From Planococcus citri (Eukaryota; Arthropoda; Insecta; Hemiptera; Pseudococcidae): a DNA stretch of 64,000 nt. The notes under the pieces are model-generated. The model was not told the DNA's origin. It saw only the letters and a list, made by a program, of their open reading frames with translations, and did no database searches. The DNA is taken from NCBI RefSeq assembly GCF_950023065.1, contig NC_088681.1, positions 46,906,836 to 46,970,835 of the forward strand, given 5' to 3'. Shown here in pieces: positions 36,665-48,421 of this stretch; the stretch's first letter is position 1, and every line of letters starts with the position of its first letter. The translations under genes and the position numbers were made by a program.

Positions 36665-37240
36665 TTTTTCTGCCCATTAATCGGCACATATTTTATTTAC
36701 GTGTAAAAATCTGCCATTGATCAATATTCTTGAAAAAAATTTTGGCACCAGCGGGGATCAAACTCGAGTCCCCAGATCTGAGAGCGGAATCCTTGCTACC
36801 TACGCCACCAGAGCACTTGGTAGAAATGACTAAAGATTTATATACTAAGCTGAAACACACGCGCAAAATACCACATTTACGCGCGTTTTTCAGCAAATAT
36901 GTGAATAAATATGCTACAAAATATTTGCGTAGCGTATTTTTGTGGCTGGTTTTTTTGACGTGCAAAAATACGCCACATAATTTAGAAGCGTAGCGGCTTT
37001 ACGCGATAAAAATACGCTACGAAATATTCTTGTGGCGTGTTTATCAGCAGACATTTTTTTCTGCTGTGCAGAAAATGTGACAACCTAAAAAGTTGCTTCA
37101 AATTACGAACATGAATTGAAGCGTGATTTTAAAAACTGTAGAATCTGCTGCATGGCAGCAGTTGAAAGTCACGTTGAAGTATAAAACACCAATTAAACTG
37201 CTCTTTACCGCGTATTTATTGGCAAAAGGGCAGATTTTCA
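36665..37240. mobile_element. Probable insertion with weak terminal repeats, contains a SINE head and GCGTAGCG-rich core
   Basis: This segment separates two consecutive parts of the retrotransposon reading frame. Its edges carry loosely matching inverted words (TTCTGCCCATTAATCGGC at the left; complement ATCTGCCCTTTTGCCAAT at the right). The core at 36840-37060 repeats GCGTAGCG and ACGCTACG around AAATATT. I could not fix the exact ends or a target duplication. Confidence 0.5.
36744..36816 (-). repeat. tRNA-derived SINE head (degenerate)
   Basis: On the minus strand the sequence has a tRNA-like layout. A Pol III A-box-like TGGCGTAGGTAGC lies about 30 bases before a B-box-like GAGTTTGATCC, followed by CCGCTGGTGCC. 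The T stem does not pair properly and there is no clean acceptor stem, so this is a tRNA-derived SINE or relic and not a working tRNA gene. The body of such a SINE would run toward lower coordinates. Confidence 0.6.
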
Positions 37241-37254
37241 CCCAACTGGGTGAG

Positions 37255-37590
37255 GTGACCCCATGGCTGAAGTTCTAGAGGAGTTATATGAAGGAGACGC
37301 ATGTGATGACAGTGGATCCAGTGGAGGGGAGAGAGAAGATGGTTGGATCTGGAGAAGGCCACATGTAACAAGAACTTGGCAAGTGGACACAAATTGCTGT
37401 ATGCAGACTGCAGAGTGGCTCACACTGAACCAGATCCGAGTTGGATGCACCTGGACAGCAGTAAACCTTACTAGATGGATGGGGCATCCAGGATGATGTG
37501 AAGGGTCCGGATTGCGGACAAGGACAGAATGACGACCACCTCCTCGTATGTGGCACAGGTACTGCATACACTAGAGAGGAGCTGTGGGGA
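37255..37590 (+). pseudogene. Jockey-like ORF2, C-terminal end
   Basis: The frame resumes with W-L-T-L-N-Q-I-R-V-G-C-T and N-L-T-R-W-M-G. After a one-base shift it reads P-D-C-G-Q and N-D-D-H-L-L-V-C-G. This LN.IR.G motif followed by a short cysteine/histidine cluster is the usual C-terminus of jockey-like proteins. Similarity ends near 37590, without a clear poly-A tail. Confidence 0.8.
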
Positions 37591-37600
37591 GACAGTTTTA

Positions 37601-40600
37601 GGAAATTATAATATTTTTGAAAATAGGAATAAAGGCCCGAGCAAAGCGATGGCAAAAGCTTTTGAAATAAATGATTCTTCCGAAGTGAAACAACGTAACT
37701 TCGGTGAGAGAAAGGAAAAGGAAAATTGCTTTTCTTGGCTCTAACATTTTGTATGTATAGTTTTCAAAACATTTCCAAAAGTAGGAATAAGGCTCGAACA
37801 AAGCGAGGACAAAAATCTCTCAAAAGTGCGTAGTTCTTAATTTTTCTGGGACAGAATTTTATGTTTTCAAAAAGAACCAATTTTGATAAAAATTAAAAAT
37901 TATTTGCAAACTTTTGACGAAAAATACTCTACATAGAACTTTTTTTTTGTATTTTAGCAAAAAGTGGGACTTATATTTCTGGCTGAAGTTTCGACTGAAA
38001 TGAAGAGACTTGCACCTCCGCATCCCTCTCCCCGTGCGGCATGCCTTCTGACGAATTTTTGAAAATTTAAAAAAATCGTCAGAAATCCAAAAATGAACTT
38101 TGGTATCTTGAATTTTGGTCACAGTGGTCTTAGGTCGTGCTTTTTTGATCTAGCTTCGTTTTGGTCTAATCAGAGAGCTCCGGCTCAGAAGATTCCTGCT
38201 CCTGCTCGCTCTTTTTCTTTTTTTTGAAGGGAAGAAGTTGGGGTTGAAATCCACAATTGAGTATTTAGATATACATATACCTACCTGTTTATTGCCTACA
38301 TAAAATAACACCAAAATTATATTTTATGGTACCAAAGTAAAGTTATAAATACACACGTAAATCGTACCTTACATTCATCCCATCACATACGAGTATTATG
38401 GTCACATAGATAACACGTGCGCGAACCGGTTGTCCACAAACACACGACAAGCCTCCGCATTTAGGATAACAATCTGGGCAATAGCTGTGTTACCATGGAG
38501 AACTCGTTAAAATACAAAATACTGCAGGTGATATTACATTACATATATAAGATCGAGGCGACTTAGCTGTGCGACATATCGCGCTTTTTCACATTTTCCC
38601 AGTTTCTGGACATTTTTAAGTTACGAGTAGGTAAATGAAAAATAAATAACAAGGGCGGATCGTTCTGTCATCTAATCTGCCTGGAGTCAGCCATGAGCTC
38701 TCTCATCTTTTAATTAGTGCGAGAAGTCGATTTAAACGCACGTAAATATTGTATAGACTCACTAATTAGAGGTGTATAGTTTGACTTCTCTTACCCTTTT
38801 CGTCTAGACAATTGAAGAATCAAGCAAGAATTGCTAGATGGTTCTTTTTTATGGCGTCGGAAATGTTCAATGGGGGAAAATTTGAGTATACCAGCGAAAA
38901 AATGGTCTTTTTGTTTGTTGGATTCTTATTTCTCGACTCGAATAGGCAAATTGGAAATTAAATAAACTAATCCACTATTTTTTTTTGTTGCAGGTGAGTA
39001 CGAATTTCTGTCGAGTAATCAGCAGAATTAGCATGCACGATGTTTCAGAAGCTGTGTATTTAGTAAGTTATATTGTGATTTATGGAAGAATTTTGTTAAT
39101 TAGTTAATCCTTCCATCTAGATCTAAACCCTATACGAATATCGTAGTCTCAGTCTCTGTCTGGGTTGTTTTCTAATGTAGAATGAAAAAGGAAGTAAATG
39201 ATAAATCAATAATTTTGAAAGATGACTAAAAATAATGCGTGCATTTCATTCTTAGATATCAGCTAGGTACCTAGACCCACGTAAATTAATACGTATCTAT
39301 GAGACTCGAACATTTATGAAGTTTTTATTTATAAACGCGTATATTACTCAATTCTGGAGCTACATATAAGTATAGCGTAGGTTTTTTCTATTTTTGAGTA
39401 ATCTACTCTGGCGAGGTAATACCTACGTGCGTATAATCATCGTATATTACACGTTATTCGATGCAGCAGCGGACGGAAGCGGTAAAAAGATGTTAATTCC
39501 CCGGAGCGACATTTTTCGGTAAATTGGCCTCCGTTAATACGTATACAGACACATTGTACTCTATATACTTTTACGTGCCACATAAACGCAAACGCGTTAA
39601 TTTGAGGTCATAAATCAGTTCTCGTCTTTAATTTCTCTATGCTTTTCCTTCTCTTAATCCTCTCACTTCTCTTCCAAACTCATTTTATTGAGAGCTTATG
39701 CTATGGTTTTCTCTCGCTGTGATCATCGTAGGTATTATCCACATTATTGTGCGAAGAAAAAGTGCCAATGTTGTGAAATAATTTCAAGAAATAAGAGCTC
39801 AGACAGGTACACGTAGTCTAAACTTCCTGTTGACAAAAAAATTTTCTTAATTTTACAGTAATGATAATTTTCAAAACACGAATTCACTCAAAAATAAGCG
39901 ATTTGCAATTTTATTTCCAACTGCTCAGTAGAACCCTGTAAAATTGCTCTAGGATCTTGACGAAAATATGTAGCATAAGACGACGCAGGATCTCAAACAC
40001 CTTCATTTGGGACGAGGTCATTTTTCTCGAACCAGGTTGGGTCAAAGCAAGAGCGAAAAAACCACAATTTTATTCGAATATGCCACCTTTTCGAAGACCC
40101 ATATTTCTCCTTCAAGGGCACCTTGGGGACTAAAATTTTTTGTGGGTGACTTTCAACTCAAAATGAAGGTCTCTGCTGAATTTAGTCAAAATACAATAAA
40201 AAAAATTTTTCGTGATTTATCTTTTACGTATAATTATTATACATTGTCTATCCTTTTCTCGGTCTCCCCCTTGGGCCCTCCCTTCATCTCGAATGCAAGG
40301 CTAATGTCTAGTAAGCTTTCCTTGTACACTTTATCCTTCATGCTGAACACGAATGCTTTCGTTATTCGATTATAAGCCGCAGAACCGTTTGTGGGAATTA
40401 ATCGTTTAGAAAATTGCCTCTAAACGAAAGGGAATGAAAAACAGACGAGGTGATCGCGCCAGGCCGTCTACGGTTGCAAATTTTTTCCGGACGAGAAACA
40501 TCTCGCAGTAAAGAAATTTATTCCGGTATTAAATTCTAATTTATTAGACAGATTGCCGCGGTGTGTAGCGCAGATGCCTTTGCTTCCTCCTCCTCCTTCT

Positions 40601-41559
40601 TCCCTTGCATGCTTTCTTGCTCATAGTACATAGCGTAATACGTTACGTACAGTAAGTATATTCTGGTATATGCATATAAGAAAATTATTTTATAATGACC
40701 AACGACCAATTATTGCGCACGAAGCCGGTGCGGATTTACCGAAGGATTAACCGGTTCGGTGATTCTGAACGATGAAGAGGAGAGTTGGCGAGGGGCAAGC
40801 CATTCAAACGAATAAACGATCATTTAATTCAACAGGGAAGCTGCAATGGTAGCTGGCGCGATTTACGAGGGCAAGAGAGAGGGGCAGGGTGAAGTTCGCG
40901 AGTTGTGGGTGTTGGATCGAGCTTTATTCTCTTCTTCGTCGCTCGTCGGTGACATAACGAACGAGACAGAAAAATATTTACGATGTTTTTTGTTTTGTAA
41001 ACCTTTGTATTTATGTAGGAAAAAAGAGAAAAAAAATAACGAAAATTACTTCCATTTACAACAGTTTTTCTTTTCTTTTTTTTTTTGAAATATTAAAAAT
41101 ACAGTATAAACGTATAGTTCGATGCTCTTACGCGTTTTCTTAGGTATTTTTAGGTAACACGTGACGCGTGATTTATCGTTAATTTATTCGGAATAATATT
41201 TACGTATTTTTACGTAGGATATAATACCTCCTTCCTGTGCCACCTTTTCGCGTTTATTCGCGAAATATATAAAGGTATATTCGCGTTACTTCTTTCAAAT
41301 AGCGTAAAAGTTATAAAAAAAATATTATTTATACGGGTATTTATAGTTTTGGCCGCTGGCTGCATTTACGCGTAGCTCGTATAGTTGAAAACCCACAGAA
41401 AATAGCGAAGTACCAACCTATGTACGATAATATCGGTTTACAGTACTGTAAAATTGAATGTGAAATTTTTTAAGAGTGTACCTAGAGCTGCATATTTTGA
41501 GAGAAGGTAATAATAAAAAAAAGAAAAATCGATGAAAGACTAAAAAGGTTAGTTTGCAG
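37601..41559. other. intronic DNA; repeat debris then a long unique island
   Basis: Positions 37620-38140 contain two GCCCGAGC.AAGCGA.GGCAAAA-like motifs (near 37637 and 37790) typical of the hAT elements here, but no matching ends. Positions 38200-41400 are the longest unique-looking stretch of the intron, with scattered CpG-rich text (39420-39610, 40380-40560, 41150-41290) and TACGAGTA octamers (38390, 38622). No exon is supported. Confidence 0.5.
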
Positions 41560-41819
41560 TTTCACTCGATGAAATGAACTCATCACAAAGAAATCAAAAT
41601 TCGAAAAAAATTCAACTTTCAATTCCAAACATCAAAAAAAGTTTAAAATTCAGTTGTCTTATTCTGACCTCTTTCTGAAGTATTCCATGAAAAAGTTGAT
41701 AGGTATAAATTTATTACACTCGTAGCAAAAAAAATTTAATTAACTTAGTTTATTTTTTGAATTTTTTTGATTGAGTAAGTATTGATTTTTATGTGATGAG
41801 TTCATTTCATCGAGTGAAA
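41560..41819. mobile_element. Short inverted-repeat element (MITE), 260 bp
   Basis: The left end TTTCACTCGATGAAATGAAC is mirrored exactly at the right end, and the match continues through TCATCACA for about 28 bp in all. The target duplication is unclear. There is no coding potential. Confidence 0.75.
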
Positions 41820-42139
41820 GGGTTTTTTCAATTTTTTCAACGGATACGTAAAAATAGCGGTTCAATGGGTCAACTTCTCCAATCAAAACTTTTTTTCATG
41901 TTTTAAATTAAAAAATCGCATTTTTCCCGCAAACTTTCGATTTTACGAAATAATGCAATCCCAATTTTTTAATATGTCGTTCAGCCTGAAAAGTTGTCTA
42001 TAATAATAGGTATATTTTTTTTCAGAATTTTTGAGAGTCGGAATCGAATGAAAACTAAGTTTTGAAACTTTTCGAGCTAATTTTCCGTACAAAAAAAGTG
42101 TCAACACTGATTTTTATGATATCACCAAAAAGCCTTTCA

Positions 42140-43179
42140 AAACCCCTATAACTATTGGAAAAGGTTCCATTTTGAAAGGCATCATGCAGAGGGTATTGAG
42201 AACCACACAGGGACGAAACTTGGAATTTTCTATGGGGAGTGGTCGACCAAAAATTTGCCGACTGATATGAGAAAAAAATACCCATTTTGCCGACTAAAAC
42301 AGTGAGTTTTTAATGTGAAAAAAAATGAGAAGAAGACAATTTAGCCAATTGATATACTCAACACATATGTGGGTATAAAAATTTGCATGTTGATTTTTCA
42401 ATTTTTTGAAGCCTCAAGCAGAATTTTTGTATTTTATAAAAATGAAAATAAATATAAAAAGTTGGCCCGAGCGTAGCGAGGGTAAAAGCTTTTGAAAATT
42501 GTAACTTTCACAAGTAAAAGAACAATGATTTTTTTATGGGTGGAGGTTGATTTTTTCGGTCTAAAATTTTCAGAATTTTGAATGATTTTTTTTAATAGAA
42601 ATTTTAGCTGCAAAAAAGAAAAGCAAAAATGTCCAAAACAAAGTGAGGGCAAAGCTCTCAACATTTCGTATTTCGAGAAGTAGTTGATTTTTAGAAAGTT
42701 TGATTTTTGAATAAGGGCTGAAATTTTTGAAAATTCACAATTCAACTACCTACTTAGTATGTAAATTATTACTTTCTTTCAAAAAGTCAATTTCTTAATT
42801 ACATTCGACATTCTTAAAATTTAGGAGGGTAAGTACCTCTACCTAAAACAGATATTTCCTAGGTGCAAAAATCCAGAAAGAGAAAAACTGTATTCAGCCC
42901 AAGCGAAGCGACTGCAAAAATTTTTTAAAATGTGCTATTCAAGTTCCATAAAAGTCAGCAAACTGGTCTCTATATTATTAAGACTAAAAATTTTCAAAAC
43001 TTATTGACTTTGTCCAGTCTCAGCAAAGTTGGCAAATCTCGGCAAAGTTGGTATTTGCCTACTATCTATAATGACGGGGGGGGGGGGTGTTACACCCCAC
43101 ATCCCCCCTTAGTTTTGTCCCTGGAACCGCAATTACTCGGCATGGCAGGGAACTTTATGCCCTCAGTTGGAGGTAGCAC
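42140..43179 (+). pseudogene. Possible 3' end of an LTR-retrotransposon pol, split by a hAT element
   Basis: Reading through the hAT insertion with one duplication copy removed, about 30 codons stay open to a TAG at about 43172-43176. That point lies immediately before the putative LTR. The short peptide ends G-R-E-L-Y-A-L-S-W-R. Position and openness suggest the end of an internal domain, but there is no diagnostic motif and it could be chance. Confidence 0.3.
42208..43123. mobile_element. Non-autonomous hAT-type element, 916 bp
   Basis: The terminal repeats CAGGGACGAAACTTGG (left) and CAGGGACAAAACTAAGG (right, complement) are flanked by an 8-bp duplication with one mismatch, GAACCACA at 42200-42207 and GAACCGCA at 43124-43131. 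A G-tract lies near 43077-43087. Three copies of the GCCCGAGCG.AGCGAGGG-type motif lie inside (near 42470, 42632 and 42897). No transposase is present. Confidence 0.9.
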
Positions 43180-43535
43180 TGTGTAGCAGCACGCTCTGGA
43201 CAGATAGTTCCACCAGAACTGATGATAACTGACACAGAGGGCTATGTCCGCCTCACAGTTTTCTGACGGTCGCTCCTCTAGGAATAAGTATCTTTTAAGT
43301 GTAAAATGTATAAGTTTGTAGTCCTGTGCATGGCATGGACGGATGTTATCAATTGTAATTGAGCATTGTGCAATAAACCATTGAAAGGAATATTGTGTTG
43401 TCTTGTTTACTGTTGATAGAGTGTGACTGTGGTAAATCCCTGACTAGGTTTGTACTAGGAGGGTTGGTGCGGTGGATGCCAGCTTACTCCAACCCATTGT
43501 GGAAGAGTAAGTCAAATTCAGTGTTTACCACTACA
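43180..43535 (+). repeat. Putative LTR, ~355 bp
   Basis: It starts TGTGTAGCAG and ends CACTACA, directly before a primer-binding site. It contains an AATAAA signal near 43372 in a position expected of an LTR R region. The 5' boundary is inferred from the TG start and the stop codon just before it. A second full copy of the LTR is not present in the window. Confidence 0.65.
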
Positions 43536-43553
43536 TTGGCGCCCAACGTGGGG
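43536..43553 (+). other. Retroelement primer-binding site (tRNA-Lys type)
   Basis: TGGCGCCCAACGTGGGG, one base after the CA end of the putative LTR, is the familiar complement of the 3' end of a tRNA-Lys. It is used to prime minus-strand DNA synthesis in many LTR retroelements. The match is long enough to make chance unlikely. Confidence 0.85.
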
Positions 43554-43557
43554 TGCC

Positions 43558-43606
43558 AGTGTAGTAGTAAACACTGAATCTTACTTACTCTACCACAATC
43601 CACCGC
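43558..43606 (-). repeat. Inverted copy of the LTR 3' end after the primer-binding site
   Basis: TGTAGTAGTAAACACTGAAT and the following ~28 bp are the reverse complement of the last ~48 bp of the LTR, with a few differences. The primer-binding site thus sits in the loop of an inverted repeat. This points to a rearranged or self-primed copy and not an intact 5' end. Confidence 0.75.
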
Positions 43607-43609
43607 TGA

Positions 43610-45265
43610 AATGGATGATATTTTACATTCACTGAAAACTTTGACACCACCCCCTAGCAGCCTTTAAAAAGGGTTAGAGGGCTGCAATTTGGGCCATTGG
43701 TCAATCCCCTTCGGAAGGTCTTTCCACAAAAAAAAAATCGACGACCCTCCCCCCTTACCACAACTTGATCGAATTGACGTGAAATGACCCTACGGTATAC
43801 TGAGCTAAATTTTATCTAGGAAGATATGGAAGAGGAAGGGATGTTTTGTGCAATTTTTGGAGTGATTCGTGAATTTTGACTCCATTCTATGAAGTTTGCC
43901 AGTAGAGTTGGCCAATTTTTCGTGAATAATTGCTATCCCCTTTCAAAGGGTAACTTCTTTCCCTGTGCTTAGTTGAACCGAAATTGTCCCCTAACCTAAC
44001 ATAACTTTTCAGTTTTCATCGCCCTTCTCCTTCCTCTTTCGTTCAAAAATGATGAAATTTAAATCTGTAGGTGACCAAAATCTAAAAACATTTCATTTCA
44101 ATCTTTATGATTTTTTATTCTATCGATGAAATAATCTTCAGGTATCTCGGTTTTATTTATGGCTTCGGCGGTGTTGAGAAATCTTGCTATTGAGATAACG
44201 TTTTCATTTTCAATGAAATGCATTGGTAACGATCGAACTGACTAGAAAGAAGGGTAACCTACTCGTATACATTCTCCAGTATATCTCTACCAAACACCCT
44301 GTGGCTCTCGATTACCGGCTTTGTAGGCCGAATTTCAACATTTAAATACAATGGAGGCGTTTCAGGAGCCACGTAAAGTATACTCATACTCATAAGTGGT
44401 ACATTATCCGTGTAATTATGTAGTATTTGGGATTGGGTGTAATACCTGCGTATGTAATATTTTCCGACATTTGACGTGAGAAGGTTGTCTTATACTTATT
44501 GCCCTGTTAGTCGATGTTTGATGTGTCCTTATAACATTTTGAAAATGTTATTACCTAAATGTGGAATTTCTAACCTCTTAATCGCGATCATAATAATTAT
44601 ACTTTTAAAACGGGTACGAGTATAAGTAAGTGTTCCTACACACTATAAATATAGGAATGCTGTGGAAATTCGAGAAGAATTCGATACAGTTGAAGTTTGG
44701 TTCGTCAAGCCGACCAAAAGCGAGAGAAAAGATGTCCTTAATGTGAATTATTTCGTAAAATTTATGTACGAGTACTACGAGGAACGTATTTTGAAGTGTA
44801 ATGCGGTTTAAATTATATTGCGTGTACGATGGTCAGTATCTTCATTTTTCCTCCTCCATGTTGTGCTTGTACGCTACAGTATTAGAAAGAGTTGAAAATG
44901 AAGAGAAAGCCAAGAAATGAGCCGACGAACAGTGTCAAGTTTACGGATTGCGGTTTTAATTTTGGTCTGCGTGAAGTTTACAAAGTTTGAGGGGTGGTGT
45001 TGCTGTTGGTAGGGGGTTTGCAATTAGGTTTCGTCTTGAGAATAAGCTGTGAGAGTCGAGGGTTGTTTTGCGGGTACGATCTTTGTGCAGATGTACGATA
45101 GAATTACACGATGTTTTGCTCGAGTATGAAAATACGAGTATTCGAGGGAATTGAGAAAATTGGTCGTGTTTGGAAGTTTTATTGGTGTTGTTTTGCGTTT
45201 TTGTATTTGAATTGTGTTTCTAATGTGAGAATTATTGATGTGATCGTGGGAGAGAAAACAACGAC
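43610..45265. other. intronic DNA, no gene recognised
   Basis: Positions 43620-44060 are of unclear origin and may be retroelement leader. Positions 44080-45260 look unique and carry several TACGAGTA octamers (44267, 44613, 44767, 45133). Confidence 0.5.
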
Positions 45266-45269
45266 TTTA

Positions 45270-46215
45270 TCTTGGTGGAAAAAAATCTGGAAAATCATTG
45301 GATCATAAACTTCAGAGAAAATGATCTCGATCGAGATCAGATGTTTTGGCGATCAAAAATTCTGAAGAAATCTCGTGATCAAATCTTTGGAGGAACAGAT
45401 CCCAACATCAAAAATTCTAGAAAAAACTTTGAAAAAATTAATCTCGAGATCCGAAAACTCACAAGATCATGAACTTTAGAGAAAATGCTCTTGAGATTGA
45501 ATAAGTATTCTAACAAACAGAAATTATAGCCAAGAGGCCTGAAGAAAAATATCTCAAGATCGGAAATTCTGGCCAGTGAAATTTCTTGGAAAATCTACTG
45601 ATGAAAAACTACATTATTAGGTACCTAAAAAACTAATCTCAAAAATCAAAAAATCTGAAAAATCGTATTATCAAAAATTCTCATTCCGGCCATTATTAAT
45701 TAATTCATAGAAAATCTGTAGGTAGATAGGCTAGATACCTAAAAAACTTTGGAATAATTGATCTCTTGATAACAAATTAGGGCCATCAAAAAATCTAAAA
45801 AAAAAACTGCTAATGTAAGTAAAACTTTGAGAAAATTGATCTTGCAAACTAATTGATCTTGCAAACTAATATTCTTACCATCGAAAATCCTGAAAAAAGT
45901 TTGCGGTGAGAACTTTTGAAAAATTGATCTCAAGTCGGATAAAAAATTTTGGCAATCAAAAATCACGAAGAAATCGTATGCTCAGAAATCAGAATTTTTG
46001 AAGAAAAGACTTCAAGTTCAAGATTTTCGGCCATCGAAAATTTTGAGAAAATTTGCTGATGAAAAACTTCAGAGAACAATGATGTTGAGATCAGAAATTC
46101 ATTCAAAAATCTGCTGATGTAGGCTTTGGAAAAATTGGTCTTGAGATGGAAAATTATTCTAGAAACCAAAAATTAGAAATTTTTCAGGTGAAAAATGTTG
46201 GGAAAATTGATCTCA
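45270..46215. repeat. 60-75 bp degenerate satellite 'GATCTCGAGATC' (part 1)
   Basis: Units of about 60-75 bp recur with words GATCTCGAGATCAAAAATTC, TCTGGCCATCGAAAATTCTG and AAATCTGCTGATGAAAAAC. The palindrome GATCTCGAGATC is kept in several copies. The array stops near 46215 at the junction with another repeat and resumes near 47020, so the two parts were probably one array. Confidence 0.85.
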
Positions 46216-46224
46216 CGATTTAAA

Positions 46225-47010
46225 TAAGGCCTCTACTCGATTACTTTATGGTTAGTTACTTGAAAAGAGTACCTACGTTTTTTTAAATTGTCAAAAATTC
46301 ATTTTTTTTAAATGTTGGCCCAATCAACTTTTTGAAAAAAAATAAAAAGGCATGACTTCTTGACAATTACTGGCAAAAATGATATATTTTCTAAATTTCT
46401 GTCAAAAAAATGAAGCTATTTTGATGTATTTGACAATTTTTGGCATTAAAAGTGTGAATTTTCATCTTTTTTTAACATTAAAGTGAGAATTTTTGCCAAT
46501 TTCTAACGAAAAAAAAAATTTTGACAATTATAACGCTAGCCAAGAACTTGTTTAGCAATTTTTTTGGAAAAATCGCGACTTTTTGGAATTTTTGTTAAAA
46601 AAGCGACAATTTTGAGTGAGTAACTTTAAGAAAACAGTGAAACTTTTTAGCAATTTTTAGCAAGACAAAAAGTAAGATTTTTTTGCAATTTTTTCCATTT
46701 TTAGCAATTTGGTAGAAAACAAGATTTTTTGTATTTTTGGCAAAAAGCAAGACTTTTTGGAAATAATTGGCAAAATAGTGATACTTTTTTGCAATTTTTG
46801 TCGAAGAAATGAGACTTTGACGATTATATCAAAAATGCAAAGCTAGGCTTTTTTTTCAATTTTGGCACTTTTGGGCAATTTTTGAAAAAAAAATTAGAAT
46901 ATTTGATTTTTTTTCAAATGATTGACAATGGTTAAAAACGTATTTTTTTGGCAATTTTGACGTTTTTAGTTTTATTTTGGTTACCTACTATTTTAAATTG
47001 TTACGGTTGC
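46225..47010. repeat. Degenerate 'GGCAATTTTTGGCAAAA' repeat block (copy 4) inserted in the satellite
   Basis: It begins with GTTACTTGAAAAGAGTACC-type text that is also found, complemented, at the start of the 10.5-kb block. Diverged GCAATTTTTGGCAAAAAGC units follow. It separates two parts of the GATCTCGAGATC satellite, which suggests that the family moves as a unit. Confidence 0.72.
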
Positions 47011-47019
47011 ACAAGTCAA

Positions 47020-47630
47020 GTTGCTTTTTTATCTGCTGATGAAAGACTTTGAAAAAGTTGATCTCGAGATCAAAAATGTTGGCTGTCAAAAATTCTGAAG
47101 AAATCTTGTGATTAAAAACCCTGGAGAGAAAGATCTTCAAGGTCAAGAATTCTGGACATCGAAAATTCTCAAAAAAAATTGACATGAAAAAATTTTGAAG
47201 AAATAGCCTAATTGATTTGATATTGATATCAAAATTCCGTCAAAAAAAAAAAAAAAACATTGGATCATGAACTTTGAAGAAAGGGATCTCGAGATCAAAT
47301 ATTCTGGTGATGAAAAATTCTGAAGAAATCTTGCGATCAAAAACTCTACAGAAAAAAGATCTCAAAAATTCTAAAACAATTTGCAGCCTGCAGGTGACGA
47401 ACTTTGGGAAAATCGGTTTCGAGATTAAAAATTTATTCAAGAAATCTGCAGATGAAAAACTTTAGGAAAATTGATTTCGATATCTCCTAGGTATTCTGAC
47501 AATCGAAAATTCTTCGAAAAATCAGCTAATTAAATTCCTATGAAAAATTGATTTGGAGGTAGAAAATTTTGAATAAATCTTGCGATCGAAAATTCGGTAG
47601 AAAAATATCTCAAAGTAGATAAATCTGTAC
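47020..47630. repeat. 60-75 bp degenerate satellite 'GATCTCGAGATC' (part 2)
   Basis: Continuation of the array, with clear units near 47059, 47134, 47285 and 47360 at about 75-bp spacing and shorter spacing after that. It decays toward 47630. Confidence 0.85.
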
Positions 47631-47639
47631 AATTCTTTC

Positions 47640-48415
47640 CAAATGATGCAATTTTAGTTAAAATCTGAGTTGGTCACCTCGAGTGATTCTCTTTCACGCA
47701 TGTAAAATATACTCGTACCTTAGCTACAGCAGCAGCTCGTGTAGATATTATTTCAAGTGTGAGCACTTCATATGTATCACCTGAGGCACGAGTAGGTACA
47801 TATCAAATGCCAGTATAATGTGCATTGTGTATAGTACCACATGCGTAGGTAGGTCTAACGTAAGTATATAGGTATCTTGCACGAGTGAATGTTGCTTAAT
47901 GTAGCGGTATAATGGCGCAGATACGCGATTAAAGAATGAAGACCTATCAAGAAGAATATCCCCTTCGCTCTTTGGTAAGAGTACCTAAGTCGCACCTTAC
48001 GAGTATTCTATCGCTGCAGAGCGTCGTACACTATGCAAATACGAGTGGAAATAATCGTATACTATGTGGAGTGTTGGATAGTGGTACTGCAGAGATAGAT
48101 CGATACTTTTGCATTAAGTGAGTACTCATCACCTGTATTGTGGTGTCTTAGTGCTGAACGTGAAACAAGACGAGGGAAGAAATACGATAGTTCTTCTAGA
48201 ATTCATATATCGGCCTCGAGCTCCTTACTTATACTCTTTTCATACCTCTCGAGCACTCTCGGCGCTCAATTTAAAAAACACACCGACCGAGGAACAAAAG
48301 ATATGGAAATTGTCGATTATTGTATCGTATCGCGAGTCGATATTGTATGGTAAGTGAAATAGGTGTCGAAGAAATAGGTACATTATTATTGGTATTGTAG
48401 ATACGAATTAGCGTT
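47640..48415. other. unique-looking intronic DNA next to the LE2 donor
   Basis: No gene is supported. TACTCGTA and TACGAGTA octamers lie near 47710 and 48000. This stretch is in the 5' part of the 39-kb intron. Confidence 0.5.
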
Positions 48416-48421
48416 ACGTAC

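Larger units (their letters stand above)
33770..37600 (+). mobile_element. Dead jockey/CR1-type non-LTR retrotransposon, 5'-truncated and split by later insertions
   Basis: Remnants of one reverse-transcriptase open reading frame can be followed in order on the plus strand: 33790-33890, 34822-35254, 36311-36660 and 37255-37590. Between them lie a TIR element with a 9-bp duplication, a second with a 7-bp duplication, and a third, less clear insertion containing a tRNA-like SINE head. The first two duplications match the retrotransposon sequence exactly, which confirms that the flanks were once contiguous. The 5' half (endonuclease) is missing. Several stops and frame changes remain even if the insertions are ignored. 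Confidence 0.88.
9052..48421 (-). other. netrin LE2-LE3 intron, 39.37 kb
   Basis: The intron is bounded by the donor GTACGT (48416-48421) and the acceptor TTAG (9052-9055), both on the minus strand. It separates two adjacent EGF-like modules of one protein and interrupts an alanine codon after its first base. Most of its length is mobile or tandem-repeat DNA, listed separately. No host exon was found in it on either strand. Confidence 0.93.

Noticed and set aside
36744..36816. Functional tRNA gene on the minus strand
   Set aside because: A- and B-box-like words are present, but the T stem and acceptor stem do not pair properly. A SINE or relic is more likely.
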